A DNA stretch of 64,000 bases from Liolophura sinensis (Eukaryota > Mollusca > Polyplacophora > Chitonida > Chitonidae): positions 11,467,338-11,531,337 of the forward strand of contig NC_088302.1 in the NCBI RefSeq assembly GCF_032854445.1, given 5' to 3'. The translations under genes were made by a program, and so were the position numbers. Every line of letters starts with the position of its first letter. Positions within the stretch are counted from its first letter, which is position 1. Under the pieces are notes generated by a model. That model saw nothing but the letters and a program-made list of their open reading frames with translations. It had not been told where the DNA came from and made no database searches. Below, piece after piece: positions 48,494 through 59,598 of this stretch.

Positions 48494-49499
48494 AAAACAG
48501 GTGTCGGATCGGGTCTCTGCTATGATTGATGGGTCCAACAAAAAGTGTTGGAAAGAGCGGAGTGAAGTTGGGATTGTATATCAGTACAACTATGCTCTTT
48601 ATATTTGAATACACTCAGTCTGTTTTAGATTTACCCTTCCTCCCCCATGCACAGAATGCTATAGTTAGATCATGAAGATCAAGACGTATGTGTGTTTTAA
48701 TACAAACAGGGTGGTTTTTTCCTTAAAAGAAGAAAAACGTAATTTCTGTAAGTCGGAGAAGCACAGTGGCTACAACCTAATGAAGGGACAAAAAAAAAAA
48801 ATTCTTAGAAACCCCAAGAAAAAAAAAACACTTTGAGTTGGACCAATTATAGCAAGTTGATCAAGTTACCCGCAACAGGCAACTAATTTCACCATTGCAT
48901 AGGCTCACATGTTATCAAGAATAACCAAGGTGTAAGTAGAAATTTAGTGTCTCATGAGGATGTTTGCTGTACCTGCACGTGTGTTGTTGGTTTGCTAAAC
49001 AAGCTCTTACAGATGAGTTTTTATTACAAATTAAGTTGTGTGATAGGCTGTTACAGTGTTTTGTGGTATCTCATTGCTTGCAGTGAACAAATGATAACAA
49101 AAGACAGTGTGGCTTGGGAAATCACCTGAGTGAAGGGCCCTACATTTTTGCCTTGCGTTTTGACTCAGACTGACCATTCAAAGACCAAGCCGACCCTTCC
49201 CTGGCGAGAGTGTATCCATGCACATCCCTGGCCAGTTGACACGTGCCGACTTTCTATATTGTCTATAGTTATATAGGAGAGAACCATCAACCACCCACAG
49301 TACGCTATTCAACTTCTCTGATCAGATTGCCCTACAGCTCCTAACCCTGTTTGGTCAACTTTCCCTCGGGCATTCCGATGAATTACGGTAGTCCAATTTG
49401 ATTGGTCAACTTAACAATCACATGCAGTGAATACAGTCTGATTTATATGTGTTAAATTTTGAACCATGTAAATTGAAAATTTGAAACGAGGTCAGTTAC

Positions 49500-49700
49500 C
49501 TAACTCATTTTTAAAGTTGCATATTTAGAGGTGCATTTTTTAGGTCAAATAAATGTCACACAATATTATTTTTGATGCTGAAACGTACATTTTTCAGTAA
49601 GGTATCATCTTACCATCCAAACAAACCTTAAAGCACCTTCCTATAATCAGTAGTCCTCTTACATCAGGTAAAATGAGCAAGTTATGTCAAGTTATGGCCA
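49500..49700 (+). repeat. Dispersed repeat family, copy 2
   Basis: CAAATAAATGTCACACAATA TTATTTTTGATGCTGAAA...AACAAACCTTAAAGCACCTT CCTATAATCAGTAG. Same family as 19566-19760; it lies directly before a SINE fragment. Confidence 0.7.
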
Positions 49701-49721
49701 TTTAGGTTAGTTTGCATATTC

Positions 49722-49908
49722 AAATCCAGCATGTGCTGACTCGGTATCGTGTGTCAGAAGATGTGGTAGTCTCTCTGGGCTCTGTGGGAAGATCTCCCAG
49801 CAACCTGCGGATGGTCATGGGTCTTCCCACAATAATGCTGGCCTCTGGCGTATAAGTGAAATATTGTTGCATAAAGTGTAAAACACTCATGAAATGAAAT
49901 AAAATACC
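49722..49908 (+). mobile_element. SINE family 1 fragment
   Basis: Starts near box B (TTCAAATCCAGCATGTGCTG), keeps CCAGCAACCTGCGGATGGTC and TATAAGTGAAATATTGTTGC and ends in a degraded tail 70 bp before exon 6 of the ankyrin gene. Confidence 0.8.
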
Positions 49909-49976
49909 TTGTTACAATATGCCTATTAAAAAAGAAATTTGGTGTAGTGTTAAATAAAGGTTTTTTGTTGTTGTAG

Positions 49977-50124
49977 AGTGGTAGTACAGCTCTGATGTAT
50001 GCAGCCTACAACAACCACACTGGTTGCGTGCGAGTCCTGCTGGAGTATGGGGCAGATATTACGATAGAGAATGAGGAGGGGCTAAGTGCCATGGACCTGG
50101 CAGTAGGCCAGTCCCACAAAGCAG
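49977..50124 (+). CDS. ANKRA2: ANKRA2/RFXANK-like, exon 6 (ankyrin repeat)
   Basis: Encodes SGSTALMYAAYNNHTGCVRV, LLEYGADITIENEEG and LSAMDLAVGQSHKA. This is the repeat read GGTPLLYAV.GNHVKCV.. LL..GAD in the vertebrate proteins, followed by the MDLAVALGY equivalent. Acceptor TTGTTGTAG, donor GCAG|GTGAGT. It is 5.6 kb from exon 5 because of the Penelope-like insertion in the intron. Confidence 0.95.
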
Positions 50125-50339
50125 GTGAGTGAAGTACTGGTCTATTAAGTATTTCATTCTAAGATAAAAAAAAAACACTTTCAGATGAAAATCAGGGCTG
50201 TAAAATTATACTTTTGTTGCTAAAATTTTTCTTGAACTTCAAGAAGTTGAACTTCACAAAAAAAAACATGGCTATATAAAGACTGATGAATCAATCAGAT
50301 TTGAGCAAAGCATGTCACTTAAAACCTGCTTAACTTCAG

Positions 50340-53134
50340 GTGAAATATGGTATGTTTGTCTAGAGTAGAATGTTACTGACACAACTCATTATCCAGCTTT
50401 GCACCAGTGGGGTTTGCCAACTGCAGATGGTGATGGGATGAGGGGTATGTTTGTCTCCAGAGTAGAGTGTTATTGACACAACCCATTATCCAGCTTTGCA
50501 CCAGTGGGGCTTGCCAACTACAGATGGTGATGGAATGAGGGGTATGTTTGTCTCCAGGGTAGAGTTTTATTGACACAACCCATTATCCAGCTTTGCACCA
50601 GTGGGGCTTGCCAACTACAGATGGTGATGGAATGAGGGGTATGGTTTGTCTGCTGAGTAGAGTGTTAGTCACACAACTCATTATCCAGCTTTGCACCAGT
50701 GGGGTTTGCCAGCTACAGATGGTGCTGCAATGAGGGGTATGTTTGTCTAGAGTAGAGTGTTACTGACACAACCCATTATCCAGCTTTGCACCAGTGGGGT
50801 TTGCCAGCTACAGATGGTGATGGAATGAGGGGTATGTTTGTCTCCAGGGTAGAGTGTTAATGACACAACCCATTATCCAGCTTTGCACCAGTGGGGTTTG
50901 CCAACTACAGATGGTGCTGGAATGAGGGGTATGTTTGTCTAGAGTAGAGTGTTATTGACACAACCCATTATCCAGCTTTGCACCATTTGGGTTTGCCAGC
51001 TACAGATAGTGATGGAATGAGGGGTATGTTTGTCTCCAGGGTAGAGTGTTAATGACACAACCCATTATCCAGCTTTGCACCAGTGGGGTTTGCCAACTAC
51101 AGATGGTGATGGAATGAGGGTTTTTTTGTTTGTCTCCAGAGTAGAGGGTTATTGACAACTCATAATCCAGCTTTGCACCAGTGGGGCTTGCCAGCTACAA
51201 ATGGTGATGGGATGAGGGGTATGTTTGTCTGCTAAGTAGAGTGTTAGTCACACAACTCATTATCCAGCTTTGCAGCAATGGGGTTTGCCAACTACAGATG
51301 GTGATGGAATGAGGGGTATGTTTGTCTCCAGAGCAGAGTGTTATTGACACAACTCATTATCCAGCTTTGCACCAGTGGGGCTTGCCAACTACAGATGGTG
51401 ATGGAATGAGGGGTATGTTTGTCTGCTGAGTAGAGTGTTAGTCACACAACTCATAATCCAGCTTTGCACCAGTGGGGCTTGCCAGCTACAAATGGTGATG
51501 GGATGAGGGGTATGTTTGTCTGCTAAGTAGAGTGTTAGTCACACAACTCATTATCCAGCTTTGCACCAGTGGGGTTTGCCAACTACAGATGGTGATGGAA
51601 TGAGGGGTATGTTTGTCTCCAGAGTAGAATGTTAGTCACACAACCCATTATCCAGCTTTGCACCAGTGGGGCTTGCCAACTACAGATGGTGATAGAATGA
51701 GGGGTATGTTTGTCTCCAGAGTAGAGTGTTATTGACACAACTCATTATCCAGCTTTGCACCAGTGGGGCTTGCCAACTACAGATGGTGATGGAATGAGGG
51801 GTATGGTTTGTCGGCTGAGTAGAGTGTTAGTCACACAACTCATTATCCAGCTTTGCAGCAATGGGGTTTGCCAACTACAGATGGTGATGGAATGAGGGGT
51901 ATGTTTGTCTCCAGAGTAGAATGTTATCGACACAACCCATTATCCAGCTTTGCACCAGTGGGGCTTGCCAACTACAGATAGTGATAGAATGAGGGGTATG
52001 TTTGTCTACAGAGTAGAGTGTTAGTCACACAACTCATAATTCAGCTTTGCACCAGTGGGGCTTGCCAGCTACAAATGGTGATGGAATGAGGAGTATGTTT
52101 GTCTCCAGAGTGAGTGTTACTGACACAACCCATTATCCAGCTTTGCACCAGTGGGGCATGCCAACTACAGATGGTGATAGAATGAGGGGTATGTTTGTCT
52201 ACAGAGTAGAGTGTTAGTCACACAACTCATAATCCAGCTTTGCACCAGTGGGGCTTGCCAGCTACAAATGGTGATGGAATGAGGGGTATGTTTGTCTCCA
52301 GAGTGAGTGTTACTGACACAACCCATTATCCAGCTTTGCACCAGTGGGGTTTGCCAACTACAGATGGTGATGGAATGAGGGGTATGTTTGTCTCCAGAGT
52401 GAGTGTTACTGACACAACCCATTATCCAGCTTTGCACCAGTGGGGCTTGCCAACTACAGATGGTGATGGAATGAGGGGTATGTTTGTCTCCAGAGTGAGT
52501 GTTACTGACACAACCCATTATCCAGCTTTGCACCAGTGGGGCATGCCAACTACAGATGGTGATAGAATGAGGGGTATGTTTGTCTACAGAGTAGAGTGTT
52601 AGTCACACAACTCATAATCCAGCTTTGCACCAGTGGGGCTTGCCAGCTACAAATGGTGATGGAATGAGGGGTATGTTTGTCTCCAGAGTGAGTGTTACTG
52701 ACACAACCCATTATCCAGCTTTGCACCAGTGGGGTTTGCCAACTACAGATGGTGATGGAATGAGGGGTATGTTTGTCTCCAGAGTGAGTGTTACTGACAC
52801 AACCCATTATCCAGCTTTGCACCAGTGGGGCTTGCCAACTACAGATGGTGATGGAATGAGGGGTATGTTTGTCTCCAGAGTGAGTGTTACTGACACAACC
52901 CATTATCCAGCTTTGCACCAGTGGGGTTTGCCAACTACAGATGGTGATGGAATGAGGGGTATGTTTGTCTCCAGAGTGAGTGTTATTGACACAACCCGTT
53001 ATCCAGCTTTGCACCAGTGGGGCTTGCCAACTACAGATGGTGATGGAATGAGGGGTATGTTTGTCTCCAGAGTGAGTGTTACTGACACAACCCATTATCC
53101 AGCTTTGCACCAGTTGGGCTTGCCAATTACAATG
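50340..53134 (+). repeat. 96/97-bp minisatellite, about 29 copies
   Basis: Tandem units read GGTATGTTTGTCTCCAGAGT, then a GTGTTA(T/C)TGACACAACCCA segment, TTATCCAGCTTTGCACCAGT and GGGGCTTGCCAACTACAGAT. Left-hand units are 97 bp and more diverged. From about 52090 most are 96 bp and nearly identical, because AGAGTAGAGTG became AGAGTGAGTG. A four-unit block of 385 bp repeats (for example 52197 and 52582), a higher-order structure. It occupies intron 6 of the ankyrin gene and ends about 140 bp before the hAT-like element. Open frames on both strands here come from the 96-bp period and are not genes. Confidence 0.95.
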
Positions 53135-53292
53135 GGGAAAAAGAAATCATATATCTGGTATTTAGTCATGTTACAGAATGGTGGCTCATTCTCATACATT
53201 ATGGCACATGGATGGCAATTTCTTACTTTTCTTATCATACTTATTACGGCTGTGATATAACTTAAATATTCATGCAGGGATTTACCCGACGC

Positions 53293-53323
53293 AAAAAACA
53301 CGCGTCTCTGACGCGTGTTTTTT
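53293..53323. repeat. 14-bp hairpin near the left end of the hAT-like element
   Basis: AAAAAACACGCGTC (53293-53306) and GACGCGTGTTTTTT (53310-53323) are perfect complements around a TCT loop, 18 bp inside the transposon end. It could be a transposase-binding or cruciform feature. The role is unknown. Confidence 0.85.
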
Positions 53324-53655
53324 GACTTGGACGCAAAAAATGCATCGGCAGGGGTCCCATGGGACACAACAAAAAACCCCCCCCCAAAATTTACAACCAC
53401 ATCCAAGTGCCCATGGAAGATGATTTAGTCACTAAAATAATTCATGTATCCAGTTATTTTCATAAACCAGCATCCACGTGTTCTACGGTAGCAACATGGC
53501 ACATCCAGCGCTAAAAATAGCACGCGTGGCCTACAATTGTGACGTATGCTGCTAGAGGGGGATCAATGAATTGACGCACTGCTTCAATGCACACAGCACG
53601 CGCTGTAAAGTGTAAGCGGTCCGCTGAGCAAATGTGCTATCATTCAAAGCAAATC

Positions 53656-55737
53656 ATGAGCAAACAGTCCAAGTTGTCAAAGTTTTTCGGCGGTGGATCC
53701 GAGTCTAGCCACACTGTTGTCATGCGTGATTCTGAATCACCTGAGCCGGCTGAAGCTGAAAAAACTTCACACACTGACACAGACGCGGTATCGGCACCTA
53801 AACGGGCTCGCACTCGATCGTTTCAAACCGAATGGCAAATGAAATTTCCATGGTTGAGTAGGGCCAACTCCGAATCCCAGGCCTCGGGTATGATATGTAA
53901 CACTTGTAAAAGTGCAAATTTTGACAATTCCTTCACAACAAACCAGGGCTGTTGTAACTTTCAACTCAGCGCATTGTCCCGCCATCAAGATTCTAAACAA
54001 CACATCGAGGCTGTAAAGATTTTACATATGCGCTCTCACACAGATGCGGCCATGAAAAAAGTTCGCGAAGTCAGCCAAAATACGTACGACGAAAAAATGA
54101 ACAGCGAAATGATTCAGCTAAGAACTGTTTTTGTGATGGCCAAAAATAACATTGCCGCTGATAATTTTCGAGACCTAATGGACTTGCAAGTTTTGAATGG
54201 TGTAAAAGTGAAGCAGTACTACAAACGGCCGCAAATTGTCTCCGAAATGGAGGAGTGTATAGAACAAGTCGCGGAGGAAAGCATTCTTGACAAATTACAG
54301 GCAAGTGACTTCATTGGCATAATGTTGGACGAGACTTGTGATGTATCAGTGGAAAAAAAAATTGCCATTTATGTTAGATACATTGACAATGGAGAAGTGC
54401 ATGTGTCGTTTATAGGCAATGAACGTATAACAGACGGTACCGCTGCTGGTATTGAAACTGCCATTATCTCAGTTTTGGAAAGGAAAAACATTTGCCAGGA
54501 TGACATGCAGAAAGTCCTTGGTCTGGGAACTGACGGAGCGGCTGTAATGACTAGTCGTCACAATGGCCTCGGCGCAAAACTGGTCCGTCGAAATAAGAAT
54601 ATTGTCCATATCCACTGCGTGGCTCACCGTTTGAATTTAGCTGTATCCCAGGCAGGAAAGTCGATTGAGTATTGCAAGAACTATCACGCCATGATCCACT
54701 CACTCTATCAGTTTTACAGGGATTCTTCTGTCAGATACGATAAGCTAAGACAACTACAAACTGTTCTTAACGGCAAGGCAAAACAAATCGTGGAACCCAC
54801 ATCTGTTCGTTGGCTTTCTATTGAGTCTGCTGTGAAAATGATTCTAGACAGTTATTGTGCCATTATGCTCTCCCTTGATGCGGAAAAATCACCGAAAGCA
54901 GTAGGACTATCGAAATTTATTGGCAATTCATTGTTCCTGTTGTTCACAGCCCTCCTCATTGACATTTTAACAGCCATTGGAATTCTAAGTCTTACGTTCC
55001 AGAAAGATGCCGTCAACCTTTCTCATATCAAACACAGTGTTACTTCTGCCAAGAACACATTGACTGACATGAGAAAAGGGTCCAGCAAGGTTACGGAAGT
55101 TCTCAATGCTTTGGGTGAGATGCCAACAACAGGAGAGGCAGCCAAGTACCATGATGTGAATGTTACAGATAATAACATTCTCAGACAAAGGTTTAATGAT
55201 ATCAGAAATACCTACCTGGATAAGCTCAGCAGTAACCTTGATGACAGGTTTCCCAGTGACATGTTAGACAAGCTTGAATGTTTTGATGTCCTGTTCAACC
55301 CAGGGCGATACCCTAGTGACCTTAACCTCTTAGATTATGGCGTGCAACAGTTTGGTGTGTTAGTAGAGTTTTACCAAGAGCTTGTTAACACAGAGAGAAT
55401 GGAAGCTAGCTTTCTACAGTTCAAACACTTAGCTAAGTCATACCAAGTGCTTTCATTTGAAGCTTTTGTGAAAGTGTTGATCAGAGAGTTTAATGAAGAG
55501 TTTCCTGATTTTGTGTTACTTGGCAAAATTGCATTGGTGCTTCCAGTTTCCTCTGCCCCATGTGAGAGGGGATTTTCCATCCAAAATGCAATCAAGAACA
55601 AATCCAGGAACCGGATAACTCCAGAACGTCTAAACAGGCTGATGTTTATCAAACTGAATGGTGGCAGTGTGGAGCACTTTGACTTTGCCAGAGCAGCCAA
55701 AATTGTCACTGACATGAAAAAAAGACTTCCTCATTAA
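53656..55737 (+). CDS. hAT-like transposase (ZNF862/KIAA1586-like)
   Basis: A frame of 693 residues from the chosen ATG at 53656 (MSKQSKLSKFFGGG); an in-frame ATG at 53587 would add 23. The N terminus carries a low-complexity acidic linker, a nuclear-localisation-like PKRARTR and a TTF/ZNF862-type zinc module: FQTEWQMKFPWL, CNTCK, then CCNFQLSALSRHQDSKQHIE. The RNase-H-like core has IGIMLDETCDVS and LGLGTDGAAVMTSRHNGLGA (candidate catalytic Asp) followed by VHIHCVAHRLNLAVS. The C-terminal dimerisation region has LPVSSAPCERGFSIQNAIKN and NRLMFIKLNG, as in hAT transposases. There is no stop or frameshift, so the enzyme may be functional or recently so. Related proteins have been domesticated in vertebrates, but the intact termini show that this one is a transposon gene. 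Confidence 0.88.
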   Translation: MSKQSKLSKFFGGGSESSHTVVMRDSESPEPAEAEKTSHTDTDAVSAPKRARTRSFQTEWQMKFPWLSRANSESQASGMICNTCKSANFDNSFTTNQGCCNFQLSALSRHQDSKQHIEAVKILHMRSHTDAAMKKVREVSQNTYDEKMNSEMIQLRTVFVMAKNNIAADNFRDLMDLQVLNGVKVKQYYKRPQIVSEMEECIEQVAEESILDKLQASDFIGIMLDETCDVSVEKKIAIYVRYIDNGEVHVSFIGNERITDGTAAGIETAIISVLERKNICQDDMQKVLGLGTDGAAVMTSRHNGLGAKLVRRNKNIVHIHCVAHRLNLAVSQAGKSIEYCKNYHAMIHSLYQFYRDSSVRYDKLRQLQTVLNGKAKQIVEPTSVRWLSIESAVKMILDSYCAIMLSLDAEKSPKAVGLSKFIGNSLFLLFTALLIDILTAIGILSLTFQKDAVNLSHIKHSVTSAKNTLTDMRKGSSKVTEVLNALGEMPTTGEAAKYHDVNVTDNNILRQRFNDIRNTYLDKLSSNLDDRFPSDMLDKLECFDVLFNPGRYPSDLNLLDYGVQQFGVLVEFYQELVNTERMEASFLQFKHLAKSYQVLSFEAFVKVLIREFNEEFPDFVLLGKIALVLPVSSAPCERGFSIQNAIKNKSRNRITPERLNRLMFIKLNGGSVEHFDFARAAKIVTDMKKRLPH

Positions 55738-56295
55738 TAAGTTCTCTCAGTGTACAGTTAGTCAGACTGTCACTCAAGGCCACTCAGTGACTATAAAAGT
55801 GATAATCATAACATAAATTAAGAGTTCGATTTTAATGATAGAGAAAAAAAACTATTTGTAACATTGAATAAAATAAACAGAGCACAAAGGTCATTAATAT
55901 ATATATGTGTTTTTATAGGTCATTTATATATTAAAAATTCATTGGACCCCCATTATGGTATGTGGGACCCCACTTTTTTTTTGAATGGGGTCCATTGGAC
56001 CCCACAAAAATTACAGCCAGGTAAAACCCTGTTCATGAATGCAGAGTGAGACACCAAATAAATGCCAAGCTAGGACAATTTTTAAGTTGGTGCAAGATAC
56101 ATTGGCAAATCTTCACTTAATTAATATTATTAAAAAATTTAAAAATAAAAAAAAGGTTTTTTACAAGGCAGTTTTGCCCTGCACTGAACAGTTGGGCCGA
56201 TGTCAAAATACTATTTTGTTTTAGACGTTGTCCTTTTCCCTTTGCTTATTTCCAGGCTTGAATGTGAGTTGTCAAATAATTTGTTTTGATTTCAG

Positions 56296-56348
56296 TTCAA
56301 CAAGTGATCGAGACACACATGCTTTCACTGTTTGGTGGAATGCCCTGA
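56296..56348 (+). CDS. ANKRA2: ANKRA2/RFXANK-like, exon 7 (end)
   Basis: A last exon of 53 bp. Joined to the single base left by exon 6 it encodes VQQVIETHMLSLFGGMP and a TGA stop at 56346. The family ends in VQQVIE.H.LKL, so the exon is secure despite its size. Acceptor TTTCAG. The 6.2-kb intron before it has been lengthened by a minisatellite and a DNA transposon. Confidence 0.93.
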
Positions 56349-57706
56349 GGAGTTACCTAGGAGAGATGGTGATGTCCTGCCATACCAGATGATCCCTCCA
56401 GAGCCACTGCACGTTTTTGGTCCACTTAGTGACCATCAAGCGTGTTGTGCCGAGGATATTCCTCTCGAGATTTCCCCTCTGGAGGTTAGGGATAGCCAGC
56501 TTTCCATCCATGTGGAAAAATTAGTGCTGTATTTGGACTCAAGAGTTTTCAGCACTTTAAACATGGGAGAGAGTGGAAAGAATTGGCATTCCCCTTGAAC
56601 AAAATGGCCTCAAAAAAGGCTGTTTGGACAGGGTCTTTCACATTTCTGCTCTGAAGTGAAGGTTTGAATCCAGGTCTTGAAGACAGCAGAGGTTGTGATG
56701 TACATATACAGAGTGGAATACTGCAGTACCGTGAAAGATGGTACGCAGCCTTTAGTAAATGTATCAAAATTCCCCTGAAAGGAAGTTAGAAATGTGACAC
56801 AGCAAACTTTAATTGTTCAAGCTCTAGTGTACTGGGCCATATTGACTTGTTTGTGTGGTATCTCAAGAACTGAGCTGTATCTCCAGAACTACCAGGCTGG
56901 ACTAACTTGTTTGAGCCAAATCTCCAGAACCATCAGGCCAAATTAACTAGTTTGAGTGATGTCTTCAAAACCAGTGGGCTGAATTTGCTCCTTTTCGGTT
57001 TGAAGATTAATACGCTGAATTTGAGAACAGATGACCTTTGAGAACAGATGACCCTTTTGCCATATATCTGGCTGTTAGTTACATGGCATGCATTGCTGGT
57101 CATCTTTTAGCGCCTTAAGAACCATTCACTTGTTGAAGGGGGAAAACCTGTTTTGGTTCCAAAACCTTTGTTCTAGCTGTGAAGAGGATTAATGTTATAG
57201 GAGAGTGCACCCTGCTGGAAGGTTGTAATAATTGCCTGGTCAAGCCTCATGGGATATGGCATGAAGTCTGCCAAATTGTCTAGTATGACTGAGAAACAAT
57301 ATTTATCCCACTTTGTGGAATGGACTATATTCAACATCTGGAAAAATAGTTCTGAATTCCAGTTTTGAATGAAATATTACAACTCAACACTGTTTCCATG
57401 CTTTGTTAAATTGAAATGCATTTTAATTTAAGCATTTGTCTGAATTTGCAAGTTCGATAAAAATGTCTATACATATACAATGTATATGATTCACAAGGAA
57501 CACAAAATTGTCAATGTATTTATCCATTCAGCAGTAAGTCAGCACATTACGAACATGAAATTTGTTGAAAGACAATAGTCTGAGTACTTATGGAGTAATA
57601 TTTATGCATGTTGTAAACATTATGAACTGTTCTCTATGGAAATTGTCCAACTGTAATCCTACACTGAATACTGGAATCTGACTACAAACACACTTGTACA
57701 AATAAA
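56349..57706 (+). other. Likely 3' UTR of the ankyrin gene, with polyadenylation signal
   Basis: No coding frame follows the TGA. The first well-placed AATAAA on the plus strand is at 57701-57706, in the context ACAAATAAATCTG, which would give a 3' UTR of about 1.35 kb. Earlier, weaker signals cannot be excluded. The katanin gene ends on the opposite strand at 59599, so the two genes converge. Confidence 0.45.
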
Positions 57707-59161
57707 TCTGTAATCTATGTATTTATTTTAAAACTTTAGTCTTGTTTAACAACTCAAAGATTATGTAATGCGAGTATACATTATTCAAGTGAGACAAAAT
57801 TTACATCATTATCCTTATGTAGAAATACACATACAAATGACAATGTACAAGATCAGCAGTAAAAATAAATGTTCACAGGAAATCACACAAACAAAATAAA
57901 TTAATAATCTCTTACTTTATGTACAAAAAACTGCAAACTTTGAAAAAGACAAAAAAATCTTGCGGCTCTGCTATGTACTGTAATTCTTCAGCCTTTTCGC
58001 ATGTTTGCAAGGTGTTTATTCGAGCAGTTTCTGAAGGCATTATTCTGTGTTGATTGATAAAACCGTTTTTGTGTGAAGCCCTCAAAGTGACAAATCCAAC
58101 CAAAGAAGTTTTGTTTCAAGTTCTCAAAATCAAATTAAAAATGTGCTTAAATTGCACAGCGCTGAAAGTTTCTCTTTCATATGCGAGAAAGTTCAGGAAT
58201 TAGAGTAAGTGGTGTTTATAAGAGCCATGTTGCACTAAGTCAAATACAACCCTTGTTCAGCCATACTGTCTTAAAGGTCAGCCAAGGAAACTCACATGGA
58301 AGAGATAAACATACTGTCACAAAATAAACATAAATATTTTTGTGTAAGGAAGAAAAAGCAAACAACATCATCAGGAATTCTCAGAGGGCGCCACGAAGGA
58401 AAAGGAACATACACTATGTTTCCATAAACTGTAGAGTGAACAGAATAAATATGTATCATTGAGTTTTACAGTAGGTACTGAATACTGGCAGTTTGTACCA
58501 CATTTAGTTCCACCAGACAATCGAGCAAATTATCACAGATATGCTACATACTATTAACCAAATGTGATCTTTCATAAAGTATGTGGTCTATTCAATATGT
58601 GTGCTATATACAATAAAACACCAGTTAATCCATCATCACAGAAAGACTGATAAGGGCGGAAAAATTTGGCAACTGAATAAATCAGAAAGACAAATAACTG
58701 AGAAGATGGAGAATAACTCTTGTTCACTGGTTGGAAACGCTCTACAAATACATGCATCATTGGGACGGATTGTTTTTGATAGAAAGTGTTTCCTGTGGTG
58801 TTCAACTTGACCTGACTGCAGTCATGTAAACCAGAGATCTAGTAAAACACCAGAATCACATCCAGTAGATGTATTTCTTTTCTCTGACAAGCAGATGGAG
58901 ATGACCCCCCCCCCCAAAAAAAAAACCATGTAGCTTGTTAAATAAATGTCATGACATTTGTTACTATATATATAAAATCTCACATTTGATATTTTGTATA
59001 TTTATATATATTTACAAAATTAAAATTCCTTTTAATCCCTCCAAATATTGCATTCAAACCATTTCATTTCAATATACTGAAAGTACATATACATAAGATC
59101 TGAAGATGACCCAGGAATTTTTTTTCATCCTAAATTGATTATTTCATAAGTAGTACATGTA

Positions 59162-59201
<40 letters not shown>

Positions 59202-59598
59202 TGTTTGTAAGTGGAAAAAAAACCTGTAAATTCCTTGTGTAACAGATTTAGCACTGTCAGAAAATGGTCCATGCAGCCCACCTTACAATTTAAACATCTA
59301 ACTGCATTTTGTTCTGGGGAATAGATTGAAATGGGTTTTCACTGGCCCATAAAGGATGGTGATCACTTTACACTGTCTTGAACATACTGCTTGGGAAACA
59401 CATCCAGCTCACAGCTCACACTACAGCTAGGCCCACGGCCCATGGCCCTATCTTCTGATGCACCATTTCAGCTGACTACCAAACTAAGTTGCACTACACT
59501 TGTGAAAACGCCCTAACTGCACCAAACTACAGTGAATGCAGAGTATTCCTGTCCTGCATGTTCCGTCTGTCGGCCTCTTCACACGAGAGTTCAGTTGT
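57707..59598. other. Region between convergent genes; probable katanin-like 3' UTR
   Basis: No coding signal. TTTATT strings such as 57722-57727 would be AATAAA on the minus strand and could end the katanin-like transcript. Contents: a MITE (57978-58205), an (AT)n tract (59164-59199), poly-C/poly-A near 58907 and otherwise AT-rich sequence. Confidence 0.5.
57978..58205 (+). mobile_element. MITE, copy 3 (228 bp)
   Basis: Left CTGTAATTCTTCAGCCTTTT CGCATG, right (reverse complement) CTCTAATTCCTGAACTTTCT CGCAT, flanked by TA on both sides. The interior matches copy 1. It lies between the convergent ankyrin and katanin-like genes. Confidence 0.85.

Larger units (their letters stand above)
45646..48502 (+). 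repeat. Target-site duplication flanking the Penelope-like element (14 bp each side)
   Basis: The 14-mer GTACCAAAACAGGT stands at 45646-45659 and again at 48489-48502, immediately outside the element. The first five bases could also belong to the element's own end, so the true duplication may be 9-14 bp. Both sides are identical, which argues for a fairly recent insertion. Confidence 0.8.
44379..49976 (+). other. Ankyrin-gene intron 5
   Basis: 5.6-kb intron between GTAAGA at 44379 and TTGTAG at 49976. Half of it is the Penelope-like element. It also holds a dispersed-repeat copy (49500-49700) and a degraded SINE (49722-49908). No other coding signal was seen. Confidence 0.85.
53275..56031 (+). 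mobile_element. hAT-like DNA transposon, structurally complete
   Basis: A 2757-bp element in intron 6. Termini: left CAGGGATTTACCCGACG, right (reverse complement) CAGGGTTTTACCTGGCTG, matching at about 13 of the first 16 positions. CAGGG ends are typical of the hAT superfamily. The hexamer TTCATG directly abuts both ends (53269-53274 and 56032-56037). Inside lies one uninterrupted transposase frame. GGGGTCC motifs occur near both ends, and the left end has a strong hairpin. All parts needed in cis appear present. Confidence 0.88.
50125..56295 (+). other. Ankyrin-gene intron 6
   Basis: 6.2-kb intron (GTGAGT at 50125 to TTTCAG at 56295) that is almost all minisatellite (50340-53134) plus hAT-like transposon (53275-56031). 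Both sit between the two exons that encode the end of the ankyrin domain. Confidence 0.9.

Noticed and set aside
52240-53260. Long repetitive frames on both strands
   Set aside because: They arise from the 96-bp units of the intron-6 minisatellite. Both strands are open at once, which is typical of a satellite and not of coding sequence.
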